Shown in pieces: positions 18,108 to 27,018 of a DNA stretch of 64,000 nucleotides (position 1 is its first letter; each line of letters starts with the position of its first letter). This DNA is from Alphaproteobacteria bacterium (GTDB lineage Bacteria; Pseudomonadota; Alphaproteobacteria; Sphingomonadales; Kordiimonadaceae). The notes under the pieces were generated by a model that ran no database searches, was not told the DNA's origin, and saw only the letters and a program-made list of their open reading frames with translations. Position numbers and translations under genes: made by a program. Location of the stretch: positions 48,314 through 112,313 of the forward strand of contig JABXIS010000032.1 in the NCBI GenBank assembly GCA_013372975.1. The letters run 5' to 3'.

Positions 18108-19027
18108 TGACCATGTCAGATCTGAACCGGCACAAACGTGCCTGGAAGCGAGCTCTCTCGCTGTTTTTCGGCAATCACGGCATGTCAGCTGCGGGTAACA
18201 TGGCCTTTCTGACAATGTTGTCCCTGTTTCCCTTCATCATTTTCCTTGTGGCGGTTTCAGGCTTTATGGGCCAATCAGAACGCGGCCTGGAAGCGATCGC
18301 CTATATGCTCAGCATTTTGCCGCCCGAGGTATCCAAGGTGGTTGATGGCCCGATACGCGGCATTATCAAGAACACCGGCGCCGAAATCCTGACAGGATCC
18401 ATATTGTTCGCCATCTGGACCGCCGGAAACGGTGTAGAAGCTGCCCGCGAGGTCTTGATCAAGGCCTTTGGCAAGGAACATGCCCGAGCCATTTGGATAA
18501 GGCGCCTGGAGAGCCTTGGCGTGGTGGTGTTTGGTGCCATTGCCATTGTGCTGGCCATGTCCATTCAGGTTCTTGGGCCTGCCATTCTGAAAGCCATCAC
18601 CAGCCTGTTCCCTGACGCCATGTCTGACGGCATCAATACCGCATGGAAATACCTGAGCCTGCTTGTCAGCCCCAGCGTGTTGATGCTCGGGCTTTATCTG
18701 GTGTTCCTGGCGCTCACACCACGCAAGGTTCAGAAACCCTACCGCCTGCCGGGTACCATCCTTAGCGTGTTGGTGTTGATGGCAACAGCGCGCGGCCTGT
18801 CTGTTTACCTGAAGTATGCAGGCAACTATGACGTTACCTATGGTTCACTGGCAGGCGTTGTGGTGATGCAGCTTTTTTGCTTTCTGGTCAGTCTGGGGTT
18901 TGTCCTCGGCGCTGAGTTGAACGCGGCTTACACGTTTGACGAGGCCGACCGGGAGGAAGGCAAAAAGCGAGCAGCGAGGCAGGCAGACAAGGAAGACGCG
19001 GCATCTGAAGCGAAAACAGAGGCATAA
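18107..19027 (+). CDS. YihY/BrkB family inner-membrane protein
   Basis: 306-residue protein with six predicted helices and the family layout: an N-terminal amphipathic stretch, GNMAFLTMLSLFPFIIFLVAV in the first helix (the S/T-LxPhe pattern of YihY), and a charged C-terminal tail rich in Lys, Glu and Ala. It was once labelled ribonuclease BN, but that assignment is known to be wrong for this family; its function is not established. The ATG overlaps the dnaJ-like stop by one base. It probably precedes fabI in transcription only by read-through, since fabI has its own candidate promoter. Confidence 0.88.
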   Translation: MTMSDLNRHKRAWKRALSLFFGNHGMSAAGNMAFLTMLSLFPFIIFLVAVSGFMGQSERGLEAIAYMLSILPPEVSKVVDGPIRGIIKNTGAEILTGSILFAIWTAGNGVEAAREVLIKAFGKEHARAIWIRRLESLGVVVFGAIAIVLAMSIQVLGPAILKAITSLFPDAMSDGINTAWKYLSLLVSPSVLMLGLYLVFLALTPRKVQKPYRLPGTILSVLVLMATARGLSVYLKYAGNYDVTYGSLAGVVVMQLFCFLVSLGFVLGAELNAAYTFDEADREEGKKRAARQADKEDAASEAKTEA

Positions 19028-19046
19028 TCAGTTTCCGCCAAAACAA

Positions 19047-19074
19047 TTGACCGGCTCGGCGCTTCGTGTAGGAT
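19047..19074 (+). promoter_or_regulatory. Candidate sigma-70-type promoter of fabI-aroC
   Basis: TTGACC, a 16-bp spacer and TAGGAT, with the predicted start of transcription about 35 bp before the fabI ATG. It lies in the 89-bp gap after yihY. Confidence 0.45.
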
Positions 19075-19116
19075 GCGCCAAATTTCGGCCTAACAGATAA
19101 AACAAGGGGCTATATC

Positions 19117-19947
19117 ATGACGAAATTGATGGAAGGCAAACGCGGCCTGATCATGGGCGTGGCAAACGACCGCTCAATGGCATGGGGTATCGCGAAAGCA
19201 TGTGCTGAACAAGGCGCTGAGGTGGCTTTTTCCTATCAGGGCGATGCACTTGAAAAGCGTGTGCGGCCACTCGCGGAATCTATCGGATCCGACTTTCTGG
19301 TACAGTGCGACGTTTCTGACGCTGCATCCATTGATGCCATGGCTGAACAACTTGCTGAAAAATGGGAAAACATCGACTTTTTCGTGCATGCAATCGGCTA
19401 TTCCGACAAAAACGAGCTTCGCGGCCGCTTTGTTGACACCACGCTCGATAACTTCCTCATGACCATGAATATCTCGGCTTACAGCTTTGTGGCCGTGGCC
19501 CAGCGCCTTGAGAAGATGATGACAAACGGCGGTAGCATGGTAACCCTGTCTTACTATGGCTCTGAGAAGGTTGTGCCCCATTACAATGTGATGGGTGTTG
19601 CCAAGGCGGCGCTTGAGGCAAGCACGCGCTATATGGCACGTGACCTTGGCGAAAAAGGCATTCGCGTTAACACCATTTCCGCAGGCCCGATGAAAACACT
19701 GGCTGCCTCTGGCGTCGGTGATTTCCGCATGCTCTTGAAGTACAACGAGAAAAACGCCCCTCTTCGCCGCAACATCACCTTGGACGATGTGGCAGGTGCA
19801 GGCCTTTATCTGTTGTCTGATCTGTCATCCGGTGTTACCGGCGAAACCCACCATGTGGACAGCGGTTTCTCCACCACCTGTATGCCGACAGATGATGATG
19901 CCATGAAGGCCTTTATCAAAATTCTTGACGAGCAAGACAAAGACTAG
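19117..19947 (+). CDS. fabI: Enoyl-[acyl-carrier-protein] reductase (NADH)
   Basis: Last reductive step of type II fatty-acid elongation: reduces trans-2-enoyl-ACP. 276 residues. [19 protein letters not shown] is the FabI-specific cofactor loop, which differs from ordinary SDRs. The catalytic region [22 protein letters not shown], read in two parts, has the FabI Tyr-x6-Tyr-x6-Lys spacing, and the tail [10 protein letters not shown] is typical. AAGGGG precedes the ATG at 19117. aroC follows after 8 bp, so the two form an operon. FabI is the target of triclosan-type inhibitors in many bacteria. Confidence 0.95.
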   Translation: MTKLMEGKRGLIMGVANDRSMAWGIAKACAEQGAEVAFSYQGDALEKRVRPLAESIGSDFLVQCDVSDAASIDAMAEQLAEKWENIDFFVHAIGYSDKNELRGRFVDTTLDNFLMTMNISAYSFVAVAQRLEKMMTNGGSMVTLSYYGSEKVVPHYNVMGVAKAALEASTRYMARDLGEKGIRVNTISAGPMKTLAASGVGDFRMLLKYNEKNAPLRRNITLDDVAGAGLYLLSDLSSGVTGETHHVDSGFSTTCMPTDDDAMKAFIKILDEQDKD

Positions 19948-19955
19948 GGTTTTCC

Positions 19956-21029
19956 ATGTCCTACAATACGTTTGGCAGACTGTTCCGATTTACCACCTGG
20001 GGTGAAAGCCACGGCCCGGCGCTTGGTGCCACTGTTGATGGCGTACCGCCCCTTTTGGAGATCACGGAAGCAGAAATCCAAGTGTATCTGGACAAAAGAA
20101 AGCCGGGTCAAAGCAAATACACCACACAGCGCCGGGAGCCAGACGCTGTGAAAATCCTGTCTGGTGTTTTTGAAGGCAAAACCACGGGCACGCCAGTTCA
20201 GTTGATGATCGAAAACACCGATCAACGCAGCAAGGACTATGGGGAGATTGCTCAAAGCTTCCGTCCGGGCCACGCTGATTTCACCTATATGGAAAAATAC
20301 GGCATTCGGGATTACAGGGGTGGCGGGCGCTCAAGTGCGCGCGAAACCGCAGCCCGCGTCGCCGCAGGCGCCCTCGCCCGTAAAGTGCTTGGGGACGGCA
20401 TCACCGTTCGTGCATCCATGGTGCAGATGGGCAGCCACAAGATTGACCGCAGCCGTTTCGATTGGGCTGAGGTAGACAATAACCCCTTCTTCTGCGCAGA
20501 CCCGGTGACTGCCGAGGCGTGGGCCACTGAATTGGATGCCATCCGTAAGGCTGGCAGCAGCATCGGCGCCATCATCGAAGTGGTAGCCGAAGGTGTTCCC
20601 GCCGGCTGGGGGGCGCCTGTATATGGCAAGCTTGATGCAGACCTCGCGACAGCGCTCATGAGCATTAATGCCGCCAAGGGTGTGGAAATCGGTGCAGGCA
20701 TGGAAGCCGCTTGCCTTACAGGCGAAGAAAATGCCGACGAAATGATCCCCGGCCGAGATGGCCAGCCAGAATTTCAGTCAAACAACGCTGGTGGCATTCT
20801 GGGCGGCATTTCGACGGGCCAACCCATTGTTGCCCGTTTTGCCGTAAAACCCACTAGCAGCATCCTGACCCCGCGCAAAAGCGTCAACATCAAAGGCGAA
20901 GCCGTTGATGTTGTCACCAAAGGCCGCCACGACCCGTGTGTTGGTATCCGGGCCGTGCCGATTGCTGAAGCCATGATGGCGATTGTGCTCGCGGATCACA
21001 TGATGCTGCACCGCGCGCAGTGCGGTTAG
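19956..21029 (+). CDS. aroC: Chorismate synthase
   Basis: Converts 5-enolpyruvylshikimate-3-phosphate to chorismate, the branch point to aromatic amino acids and folate, using reduced FMN. 357 residues, normal length. Family signatures are present: [16 protein letters not shown] near the start, [38 protein letters not shown], and [16 protein letters not shown]. It starts 8 bp after fabI. Its TAG stop interlocks with the TAA stop of the convergent membrane-protein gene (four-base overlap TTAG at 21026-21029), so there is no space for a terminator between them. Confidence 0.96.
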   Translation: MSYNTFGRLFRFTTWGESHGPALGATVDGVPPLLEITEAEIQVYLDKRKPGQSKYTTQRREPDAVKILSGVFEGKTTGTPVQLMIENTDQRSKDYGEIAQSFRPGHADFTYMEKYGIRDYRGGGRSSARETAARVAAGALARKVLGDGITVRASMVQMGSHKIDRSRFDWAEVDNNPFFCADPVTAEAWATELDAIRKAGSSIGAIIEVVAEGVPAGWGAPVYGKLDADLATALMSINAAKGVEIGAGMEAACLTGEENADEMIPGRDGQPEFQSNNAGGILGGISTGQPIVARFAVKPTSSILTPRKSVNIKGEAVDVVTKGRHDPCVGIRAVPIAEAMMAIVLADHMMLHRAQCG

Positions 21030-21691
21030 GCTGCTAACCGCCTCTTTCCGGTAAAATTGAGGATTGCGGCCACAGCAACCAGGATTGGCAACAGCCAATA
21101 GTCGGGCTCGCCCATCGTATGGAGTGTCAGGCCCGAGGCAATCGCCCATATAGCGGGCGCAAGCCATGGCAGGACCCGCCGCTCGCCACACAGCACAAAC
21201 CATGCAGTTGTAAGAAGAACGATTGGGTCAGGCATCAGGCCCAAGGGTTCTCCCATATCCCACGCCCTGCCCGCTGAGGGCGCAACCACTGGATAGGCGG
21301 CAGCAACACACATCAATGCCCAACCGCCTGCCCCAAGGCCTGACGGCATTGAGATCGCTGGCGGAGGCCTGAGGGCCGCCCACCCCAACAAAACAACTTC
21401 AACCCCAAACAGGGCTGCAAAACCAGGTGATGCCGTCATGATATCCGCGTAACGCACAAGGAAAAACATATAGGCCGGCAAGGCCCACCCCACAGCCACG
21501 GCAATATTCACAGGGCGCATGTCCCCTTGCCGGTACCACCACCAAAGGGCGGCGGCCAGGCCACTGACATAAAGCGCAGCAATTGGCCAAGAATACTGCA
21601 CATAGCTTGCCACCATGCGAAAATAGACATCGGGCGAGAACATCAGGAAATCCACCAACTCATAACTCAGCCAATCTTCCAACGCCCCCAT
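21026..21691 (-). CDS. Multi-pass membrane protein (DUF6064-like)
   Basis: 221 residues with seven or so hydrophobic helices, small polar loops, and the N-terminal pattern of a short helix then [21 protein letters not shown]. This resembles DUF6064 proteins, for which no function is known; the assignment is tentative. It has a TCTATAGGG context before the ATG at 21691, only two bases after the aldo/keto reductase stop, so the two are co-transcribed. The gene end overlaps aroC by four bases on the opposite strand. Confidence 0.7.
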   Translation of the reverse strand: MGALEDWLSYELVDFLMFSPDVYFRMVASYVQYSWPIAALYVSGLAAALWWWYRQGDMRPVNIAVAVGWALPAYMFFLVRYADIMTASPGFAALFGVEVVLLGWAALRPPPAISMPSGLGAGGWALMCVAAAYPVVAPSAGRAWDMGEPLGLMPDPIVLLTTAWFVLCGERRVLPWLAPAIWAIASGLTLHTMGEPDYWLLPILVAVAAILNFTGKRRLAA

Positions 21692-21693
21692 CC

Positions 21694-22620
21694 CTATAGA
21701 TCCTCAACATAGGCGGCCATGCGCGCCCGCAGCATCGCATCCGGCAGTCGGCCCTTACATGCGTTCATATTTTCCCGCACATGAGCAATCTTCGTGGTGG
21801 CGGGTATGGCGCATACGACCGCCGGATGCGAAACATTGAATTTGAGAAGAAAGTCGGCCCAGCCTAAAAATCCCTCGGCCTTCGCCCATTCCGGAAACGG
21901 ATGGCGCTTCACAGCGCGGATCAGCCTGCCGCCGTCCAGCGGGCGGTTGGTAATGACGGCAATGCCGCGTTCCTTCGCCAGGGGCAGCAAACGGCTTTCT
22001 GCCTCGGTGTGAGATATGTTGTAGGTTAGCTGTACAAAATCGATCGGTTCGCGTTCAAGAATACGCGCAAGCTCTCCATGGCGTCTGCCGTGGGACGTCG
22101 TCACCCCGATATAGTCAACCAGTCCCTCAGCCTTCTTTTGCATGAGCATCGGGAGATGTGTTTCCCAGTCCCTGAGATTATGCACCTGCAATAGCGAAAA
22201 TCGCGGCACGCTCCATTTTCTTAGGCTGGCGGCGATTTGCTCAGCGCCCTCCTCACGGCCATAGGTCCAGACCTTATCCACTGGCATGAAAGCTGATGGC
22301 GCGGTCAGCCGCTCAAGTGCATATCCGATCGTTGCCTGCGAAGAGCCATACATGGGCGAGCTATCGATAAGTCTGCCCCCTTCCGCAAAAAAGGCTTCGA
22401 TCACGCCCTTGCTGGCTTCAAGCCCGACAGGATCGCGCCCCACATTGAAGGTGATCCAGCTGCCAAGGCCGATAACGGGGATTTGGGCACCCGATGAAGG
22501 GATGGGTTTGGTGATCAGGTCTTCTGCAAAAGCGCCCGTACCACCGAAGGGTATCGGGCCGATGGCCACAACCAACCCGGTTGCTCCCAAAAGCGTCAAC
22601 ACTGCCCGCCTGTCCAACAT
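21694..22620 (-). CDS. Exported aldo/keto reductase
   Basis: 308-residue member of the aldo/keto reductase superfamily with an N-terminal export signal: MLDRRAVLTLLGATGLVVA begins with a twin arginine before a hydrophobic core, so a Tat signal is likely. The barrel contains DSSPMYGSS (catalytic Asp and Tyr), the conserved Lys in MPVDKVWTYG, and LLQVHNL, where the catalytic His of the family lies. A periplasmic AKR implies cofactor acquisition in the cytoplasm before Tat export. The substrate is unknown. It is divergent from the alpha/beta hydrolase and followed by a DUF6064-like membrane protein. Confidence 0.85.
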   Translation of the reverse strand: MLDRRAVLTLLGATGLVVAIGPIPFGGTGAFAEDLITKPIPSSGAQIPVIGLGSWITFNVGRDPVGLEASKGVIEAFFAEGGRLIDSSPMYGSSQATIGYALERLTAPSAFMPVDKVWTYGREEGAEQIAASLRKWSVPRFSLLQVHNLRDWETHLPMLMQKKAEGLVDYIGVTTSHGRRHGELARILEREPIDFVQLTYNISHTEAESRLLPLAKERGIAVITNRPLDGGRLIRAVKRHPFPEWAKAEGFLGWADFLLKFNVSHPAVVCAIPATTKIAHVRENMNACKGRLPDAMLRARMAAYVEDL

Positions 22621-22774
22621 CGCGAATACCCGTCATGAATAGTTATGACATAACATTACTGCATTTTTTCCACTTGTCACCATACCTTTGGTTTACGAGG
22701 GCAGCCATTGTGCGCTGGCGCGGGTGCTCATGTTCGGCTAAGGTCGAGAAAACCTTGTGGGGGAGCAAGAGACG

Positions 22775-23737
22775 ATGAAATGGATTAAGCTTGGGATCGG
22801 CGCAATTGTCCTTTTGCTTGCGTTGGCGATAATCCGCTACTGGACGCCCGATATATCCCATGAAGAACTGGCGGACAAATACGCCGTTGGAGCTTCCGAT
22901 TTCATTACCCTGCCTTCGGGCGCACAGGCGCATTACCGCATGGAAGGTAATGCCGAAGGGCCAACCATCCTTCTTTTGCATGGCTCCAATGCCTCTCTCC
23001 ACACATGGGAAGGCTGGGTGGACGCGCTGGAGACAGATTATCTGGTGGTAACAGTTGACCTGCCCGGTCACGGACTGACCGGCCCTACCCCTGCCGATGA
23101 TTATACCTATAGCGGCATGGTGGCCTTTGTGGATGAATTCACCACAGCGCTCGACATCGACCACTTCATTCTTGGCGGCAATTCCATGGGCGGCGGTGTT
23201 TCCCTCTCATACGCAATCGCCCACCCGGAAAGGCTGCAGGCCCTTGTGCTGGTTGACGCAGCGGGCACAGCGGTGCCTGAGAATACCCGTATTCCGCAGA
23301 AACTGCCCGCAGCCTTCGATCTTGCAGGGCACTGGTATTCTGACTGGATTTTAGAAAACATCACGCCAAGGGCCTTTGTTCTCGAAGGATTGAAGACCAG
23401 TATCACCGATCATAGCCTGATTGATGAAGCCATGATTGACCGTTATTGGGAGCTGGTCCGCCATCCCGGCAATCGGCGTGCAACAGGCAAACGCTTTGCC
23501 TGGTATCGACAGGGCCGGAGCGACCTACCGGTCGAACAAATCACCAAGCCCACCCTGATTTTATGGGGCGATAACGATAGCCTGATCCCTGTTGAAACCG
23601 GTCATTCATTGAAAAAACGTATTGGCGGCGCACAGCTGGTGACTTACCCGAACATCGGCCATATCCCCATGGAGGAAATACCGGCCATCAGCGCCAATGC
23701 AGTGAAAGGGTTTCTTTCGTCGCTACCTATTGGTTGA
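22775..23737 (+). CDS. Membrane-anchored alpha/beta hydrolase
   Basis: 320 residues. An N-terminal hydrophobic helix (LGIGAIVLLLALAIIRYW) anchors it or directs export. The oxyanion loop LLHGSNASLHTW, nucleophile elbow GGNSMGGG, acid in WGDNDSLIPVE and histidine in NIGHIPME complete a Ser-Asp-His triad, so an active esterase or lipase-like enzyme is expected. ATG at 22775 follows a GGGGGAG stretch; a GTG 18 bases earlier is possible. It runs convergently into the first of two paralogous membrane proteins, overlapping it by 11 bp. Natural substrate unknown. Confidence 0.87.
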   Translation: MKWIKLGIGAIVLLLALAIIRYWTPDISHEELADKYAVGASDFITLPSGAQAHYRMEGNAEGPTILLLHGSNASLHTWEGWVDALETDYLVVTVDLPGHGLTGPTPADDYTYSGMVAFVDEFTTALDIDHFILGGNSMGGGVSLSYAIAHPERLQALVLVDAAGTAVPENTRIPQKLPAAFDLAGHWYSDWILENITPRAFVLEGLKTSITDHSLIDEAMIDRYWELVRHPGNRRATGKRFAWYRQGRSDLPVEQITKPTLILWGDNDSLIPVETGHSLKKRIGGAQLVTYPNIGHIPMEEIPAISANAVKGFLSSLPIG

Positions 23738-24317
23738 AAAACTCTTCTTCTTTATATAGGCAGCGGTTCACAGGCTCCGGCCTACCACCAAGCCCGGTGG
23801 CTTGCCAACATTCACCATAGAAAGAGCAAAAACAGATAGTTAGCTCGCTAGAGGTAAAAGCGATACGCATCGCATCTACCACTTCCCTGTCACCCCGAAG
23901 GTGAATTGGCACCACGGAATCTCCGGCCGGAATGACACGACCCGGATCGATTGTAGACATGCTCCAGTCACGCACGTTGGCGTCGTCGCCGCGCATTATT
24001 TTTTTGCCGTCTGTAACCGCCTGCAGATAGGCATCCCAGTTTTTGAAATAGCGTCCCTTGTATTTAACGGTGAAATTCTCAACGATGGCTGGCCCCAGCC
24101 CCAAATTCCTGATTTCAAGGGAAAAATAAGGAACGTTTTCGTCTTGAACACCCCAGTTCTGGGCCATCCATAATGATGGCTGCACTGCAAGGCGTGCCTG
24201 CTCCCTGTTGATATCTGCCTCATACATGGCAACCACAACCGCAACAATCGCGACAAGGATGGCCGACAGCGACATCACCATCTCCATCTTGCCTTTGAAA
24301 TACTCTGCAAGTTTCAT
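23727..24317 (-). CDS. Membrane-anchored protein of unknown function, paralogue 1
   Basis: 196 residues: a short cytoplasmic start, one transmembrane helix (LSAILVAIVAVVVAMYEA), then a domain of about 150 residues. The conserved core is EIRNLGLGPAIVENF followed near the C-terminus by CFCSFYGEC and PVNRC. The same blocks appear at the same spacing in the upstream neighbour, so the two arose by tandem duplication. I do not recognise the family. The Cys pattern CxC-x5-C plus a terminal Cys suggests a metal site or disulfides. GGAG lies 9 bases before the ATG; the gene sits 9 bp after its paralogue, in one transcript. Confidence 0.75.
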   Translation of the reverse strand: MKLAEYFKGKMEMVMSLSAILVAIVAVVVAMYEADINREQARLAVQPSLWMAQNWGVQDENVPYFSLEIRNLGLGPAIVENFTVKYKGRYFKNWDAYLQAVTDGKKIMRGDDANVRDWSMSTIDPGRVIPAGDSVVPIHLRGDREVVDAMRIAFTSSELTICFCSFYGECWQATGLGGRPEPVNRCLYKEEEFFNQ

Positions 24318-24326
24318 GGCCTGCTC

Positions 24327-24929
24327 CTATTCCCTGTTGCCGCCGTCTTGTCGTTGGGTCTGGCATGAGTTCACTGGCTTCGGCCGCTCGCCCAAGTTTT
24401 CCGCTAGTTGGCAATCGCCGTAAAAAGAACAAACACACAAGGAAATTTCTGTGTCCTTCAATGCCTCAAGTATCAAAGGGGCCAACTCATCATGAGACAC
24501 TCTAATGGGATTAAGCGTATCCCCGGCCATAACAGTGACTCCAGCACCGGTGCTGGAGTTTCCAATGTCTGCCTTCAGTCCGACAAGGGCCCCTTCGCCC
24601 CCAGCAACGGTTTCGACCCAATGCAGTTGGTTATGCATCGGCTGTCCCTTGTAGGTGATTTTGAACCCCTCAATAATCGCTGGCCCCAAGCCTTTGTTGA
24701 CAACGTTAAGTTCGAAAAACTTTCTGCCGTCATCACGTGTACCATTGCTATAGAAGAGCATTGCAGAGGGCATGACTGACATACGCGCATGCTGGCGTTC
24801 AAGTTCCACTTCTTCCCGCATGACATCTGTTTGCACCATGGCAATGACCACTGCGGCGCCTGCCATTATCACGGCAACCACGGAAACGATCATCTCCACA
24901 TGTTCTTTCACGAAACTACGAAATGTCAC
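24327..24929 (-). CDS. Membrane-anchored protein of unknown function, paralogue 2
   Basis: 200 residues with one N-terminal membrane helix (VEMIVSVVAVIMAGAAVVIA) and the same folded block as its downstream neighbour: NVVNKGLGPAIIEGF, then CVCSFYGDC and RPKPVNSC. Overall identity to paralogue 1 appears moderate, so the duplication is not recent, yet the two genes stay adjacent. The start is GTG at 24929 with GGAGG eight bases upstream. It lies 47 bp after rlmD, so it could be transcribed with that operon. No functional assignment. Confidence 0.75.
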   Translation of the reverse strand: MTFRSFVKEHVEMIVSVVAVIMAGAAVVIAMVQTDVMREEVELERQHARMSVMPSAMLFYSNGTRDDGRKFFELNVVNKGLGPAIIEGFKITYKGQPMHNQLHWVETVAGGEGALVGLKADIGNSSTGAGVTVMAGDTLNPIRVSHDELAPLILEALKDTEISLCVCSFYGDCQLAENLGERPKPVNSCQTQRQDGGNRE

Positions 24930-24976
24930 TAGAAGGCCTCCCCCGCTTTCTGTGCGTCGTCTTCGGTTATCTCATT

Positions 24977-26257
24977 CTAGTCCCTGGAGAAAACACCGAC
25001 AAGCTCCATATGTGGCGACCAAAGGAACTGGTCAACAGGCAACACATAGTCAAGCCTGTAACCGCCATCCGCAAGTGTGCGGGCGTCGCGGCTGAATGTA
25101 TTTGGATTGCAGGAAACCGCGACGATCCGTGAAACAGATGACTTGGCCAGTTCTTCAACCTGATCCTTGGCACCCGCGCGTGGTGGGTCAAAAACCACCG
25201 CGTCAAACATCTCCAGTTCCTTCGCACTCAGAGGCCTGCGGAACAAGTCCCGATGCTTGGCAACAATCTGCTTAAAGGAAGGTCCTGCGACATTCGCACC
25301 AGCCTGCAGGGCATCGATTGCCCCCTTGGCGCCTTCTGCCGCAAGAACCTGATGATCCTTCGCCAGCGGAAAAGTGAAGGTACCAATGCCGCAGAATAGA
25401 TCAGCCACCCGGCCCACGCCCGCACAGGCTTCTACAACAGCGGATACCAGCGCGGCCTCACCCTCGCCCGAAGCCTGAATGAAGGCAGCAGGCGGCAGTG
25501 GTACCTTGGCACCGGCAAAATCCATCACTGGTTCACGCCTGATAGCCACCGGGTCCAGAAAGCCCTGGTCCTGCCAATGCAAGGATGCAACATCATGGGC
25601 ATTGGCAAATTCCACAAGGCATTCCCGCGCTGCCAGATCAAGCTCTCGCGGTGCATCTATCAGAATATCCAAGCCGCTGGCAGTAAGGGTTATGTGCACT
25701 GTCGCGGCCATTCGCTGAGGCAGAAGGTCGGCCAGAACAGACCTGAGAGGCACGAGCAGCCGGGAAATCTCGGGGCGCGCTACCGGACAGGACTTAACGT
25801 CAACGATCTGGTGGCTGCCGCGCTCGTTAAAGCCCAATACGACGCCTGAGGCCACACGCAGCGCTTTAAGAGCTACACGCCGGCGCGTGCCTGAGGGCGT
25901 GATTACGGGCTCTCTGACCAGATCCGGCGCAAATCCGTGGTGCGCCAGTGCCATAGTGGTGCGCTCCTTGACCCACGCACCATAAACATCTGGGCTCATG
26001 AACTGAAGCTGGCAACCACCACACTTGCCAAAATGATCGCAAGCTGCAGAAACCCGGTCGCTGCTTTCCTCGACTATCGAAATCAGGTCCGCATAAATTC
26101 CGTTTCTGCGTGTTTCCGTGGCAGCGACTGTAGCGACATCACCAGGCATGCACCCTGGCACAAAAACCGGGGTACCCTCGTGCTCGCCCACACCATCGCC
26201 TTGCGCACCAAGGGATGTGATTTCAATGTCAAAAATTTCTGCCTGCTTTTTCGTCAT
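24977..26257 (-). CDS. rlmD: 23S rRNA (uracil-5-)-methyltransferase, RlmD/TrmA family
   Basis: 426-residue SAM-dependent RNA m5U methyltransferase. An N-terminal TRAM domain (SLGAQGDGVGEHEG) precedes the iron-sulphur ligands CDHFGKCGGC. The C-terminal methyltransferase domain shows DLFCGIGTFTFPLA (SAM binding), DPPRAGA and the catalytic cysteine in VAVSCNPNTFSRD. It might be RlmD or RlmC; no feature clearly separates the two, so the symbol is provisional. Its ATG overlaps the tlyA stop by one base (TGATG), showing coupling to tlyA at the end of the xseB-ispA-dxs-tlyA string. Confidence 0.88.
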   Translation of the reverse strand: MTKKQAEIFDIEITSLGAQGDGVGEHEGTPVFVPGCMPGDVATVAATETRRNGIYADLISIVEESSDRVSAACDHFGKCGGCQLQFMSPDVYGAWVKERTTMALAHHGFAPDLVREPVITPSGTRRRVALKALRVASGVVLGFNERGSHQIVDVKSCPVARPEISRLLVPLRSVLADLLPQRMAATVHITLTASGLDILIDAPRELDLAARECLVEFANAHDVASLHWQDQGFLDPVAIRREPVMDFAGAKVPLPPAAFIQASGEGEAALVSAVVEACAGVGRVADLFCGIGTFTFPLAKDHQVLAAEGAKGAIDALQAGANVAGPSFKQIVAKHRDLFRRPLSAKELEMFDAVVFDPPRAGAKDQVEELAKSSVSRIVAVSCNPNTFSRDARTLADGGYRLDYVLPVDQFLWSPHMELVGVFSRD

Positions 26258-27000
26258 CAGGCTTTCTCCCCATAGAGCAGGAACTCGATGTTGCCCTCAG
26301 GGCCCTTGATCGGGCTCTCCGTCAATCCGCAAGCAGTCCATCCGTCCATCGCCATGTCCAGCCAGTCACGCATGTCTCCGCACACAGCCTTGTGGAGCTC
26401 AGGGTCACGAACAACACCGCCTTTGCCTACATTTTCGCGCCCCACCTCAAACTGCGGCTTGATAAGCGCTATCAGCTTCCCGCCCGGTTTCACCAATGCC
26501 ATCGCAGCTGGCAAAACAGTTTTGAGGGAAATGAAACTGGCATCACACACCACAATATCGATGGGATCAGGGATATCATCGGCTGTCAGGTATCGGGCGT
26601 TGGTCTTTTCCATCACAACAACACGATCATCGTTGCGAAGCTTCCAGGCCAGTTGCCCGTGGCCCACATCAACCGCAAACACCTTGGTAGCACCAGCCTG
26701 CAGAAGGACGTCTGTAAACCCACCGGTTGATGCACCAACATCGATGGCTATGAGGCCTGTTGCATCGACGGCAAATTCCTTGAGCCCTTTTTCGAGCTTA
26801 AGGCCACCACGACTGACCCAATCGTGTTCCTTGCCACGTACTTCAAGGGGTTGGCCATCCTTGATCTGTTGGCCAGCCTTCAAAATCTTGGTTTCACCTG
26901 AGAAGACTATCCCTGCCATGATCAGCGCCTGCGCCTTTGCACGGCTTTCCACCAGGCCACGATCCACCAGCGCCACATCCGCCCTGACTTTTGCCGCCAT
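26257..27000 (-). CDS. tlyA: TlyA-type rRNA 2'-O-methyltransferase
   Basis: 247 residues: an N-terminal S4 RNA-binding domain (RADVALVDRGLVESRAKAQ and VRGKEHDWVSRGGLKL, each a family block) joined to an RrmJ-like methyltransferase domain with AIDVGASTGGFTDVLLQAGA for SAM binding. TlyA methylates cytidines in 16S and/or 23S rRNA, and loss gives capreomycin resistance in mycobacteria. The KxxD/K catalytic arrangement is partly visible in VVVCDASFISLKTVLP. It begins 18 bp after dxs and overlaps rlmD by one base. Confidence 0.93.
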   Translation of the reverse strand: MAAKVRADVALVDRGLVESRAKAQALIMAGIVFSGETKILKAGQQIKDGQPLEVRGKEHDWVSRGGLKLEKGLKEFAVDATGLIAIDVGASTGGFTDVLLQAGATKVFAVDVGHGQLAWKLRNDDRVVVMEKTNARYLTADDIPDPIDIVVCDASFISLKTVLPAAMALVKPGGKLIALIKPQFEVGRENVGKGGVVRDPELHKAVCGDMRDWLDMAMDGWTACGLTESPIKGPEGNIEFLLYGEKA

Positions 27001-27018
27001 AACGCTTCTCCGGTTGGG

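Noticed and set aside
18107..19027. Ribonuclease BN annotation for the YihY-type protein
   Set aside because: That family name is a historical error; the protein is a six-helix membrane protein with no nuclease motif.
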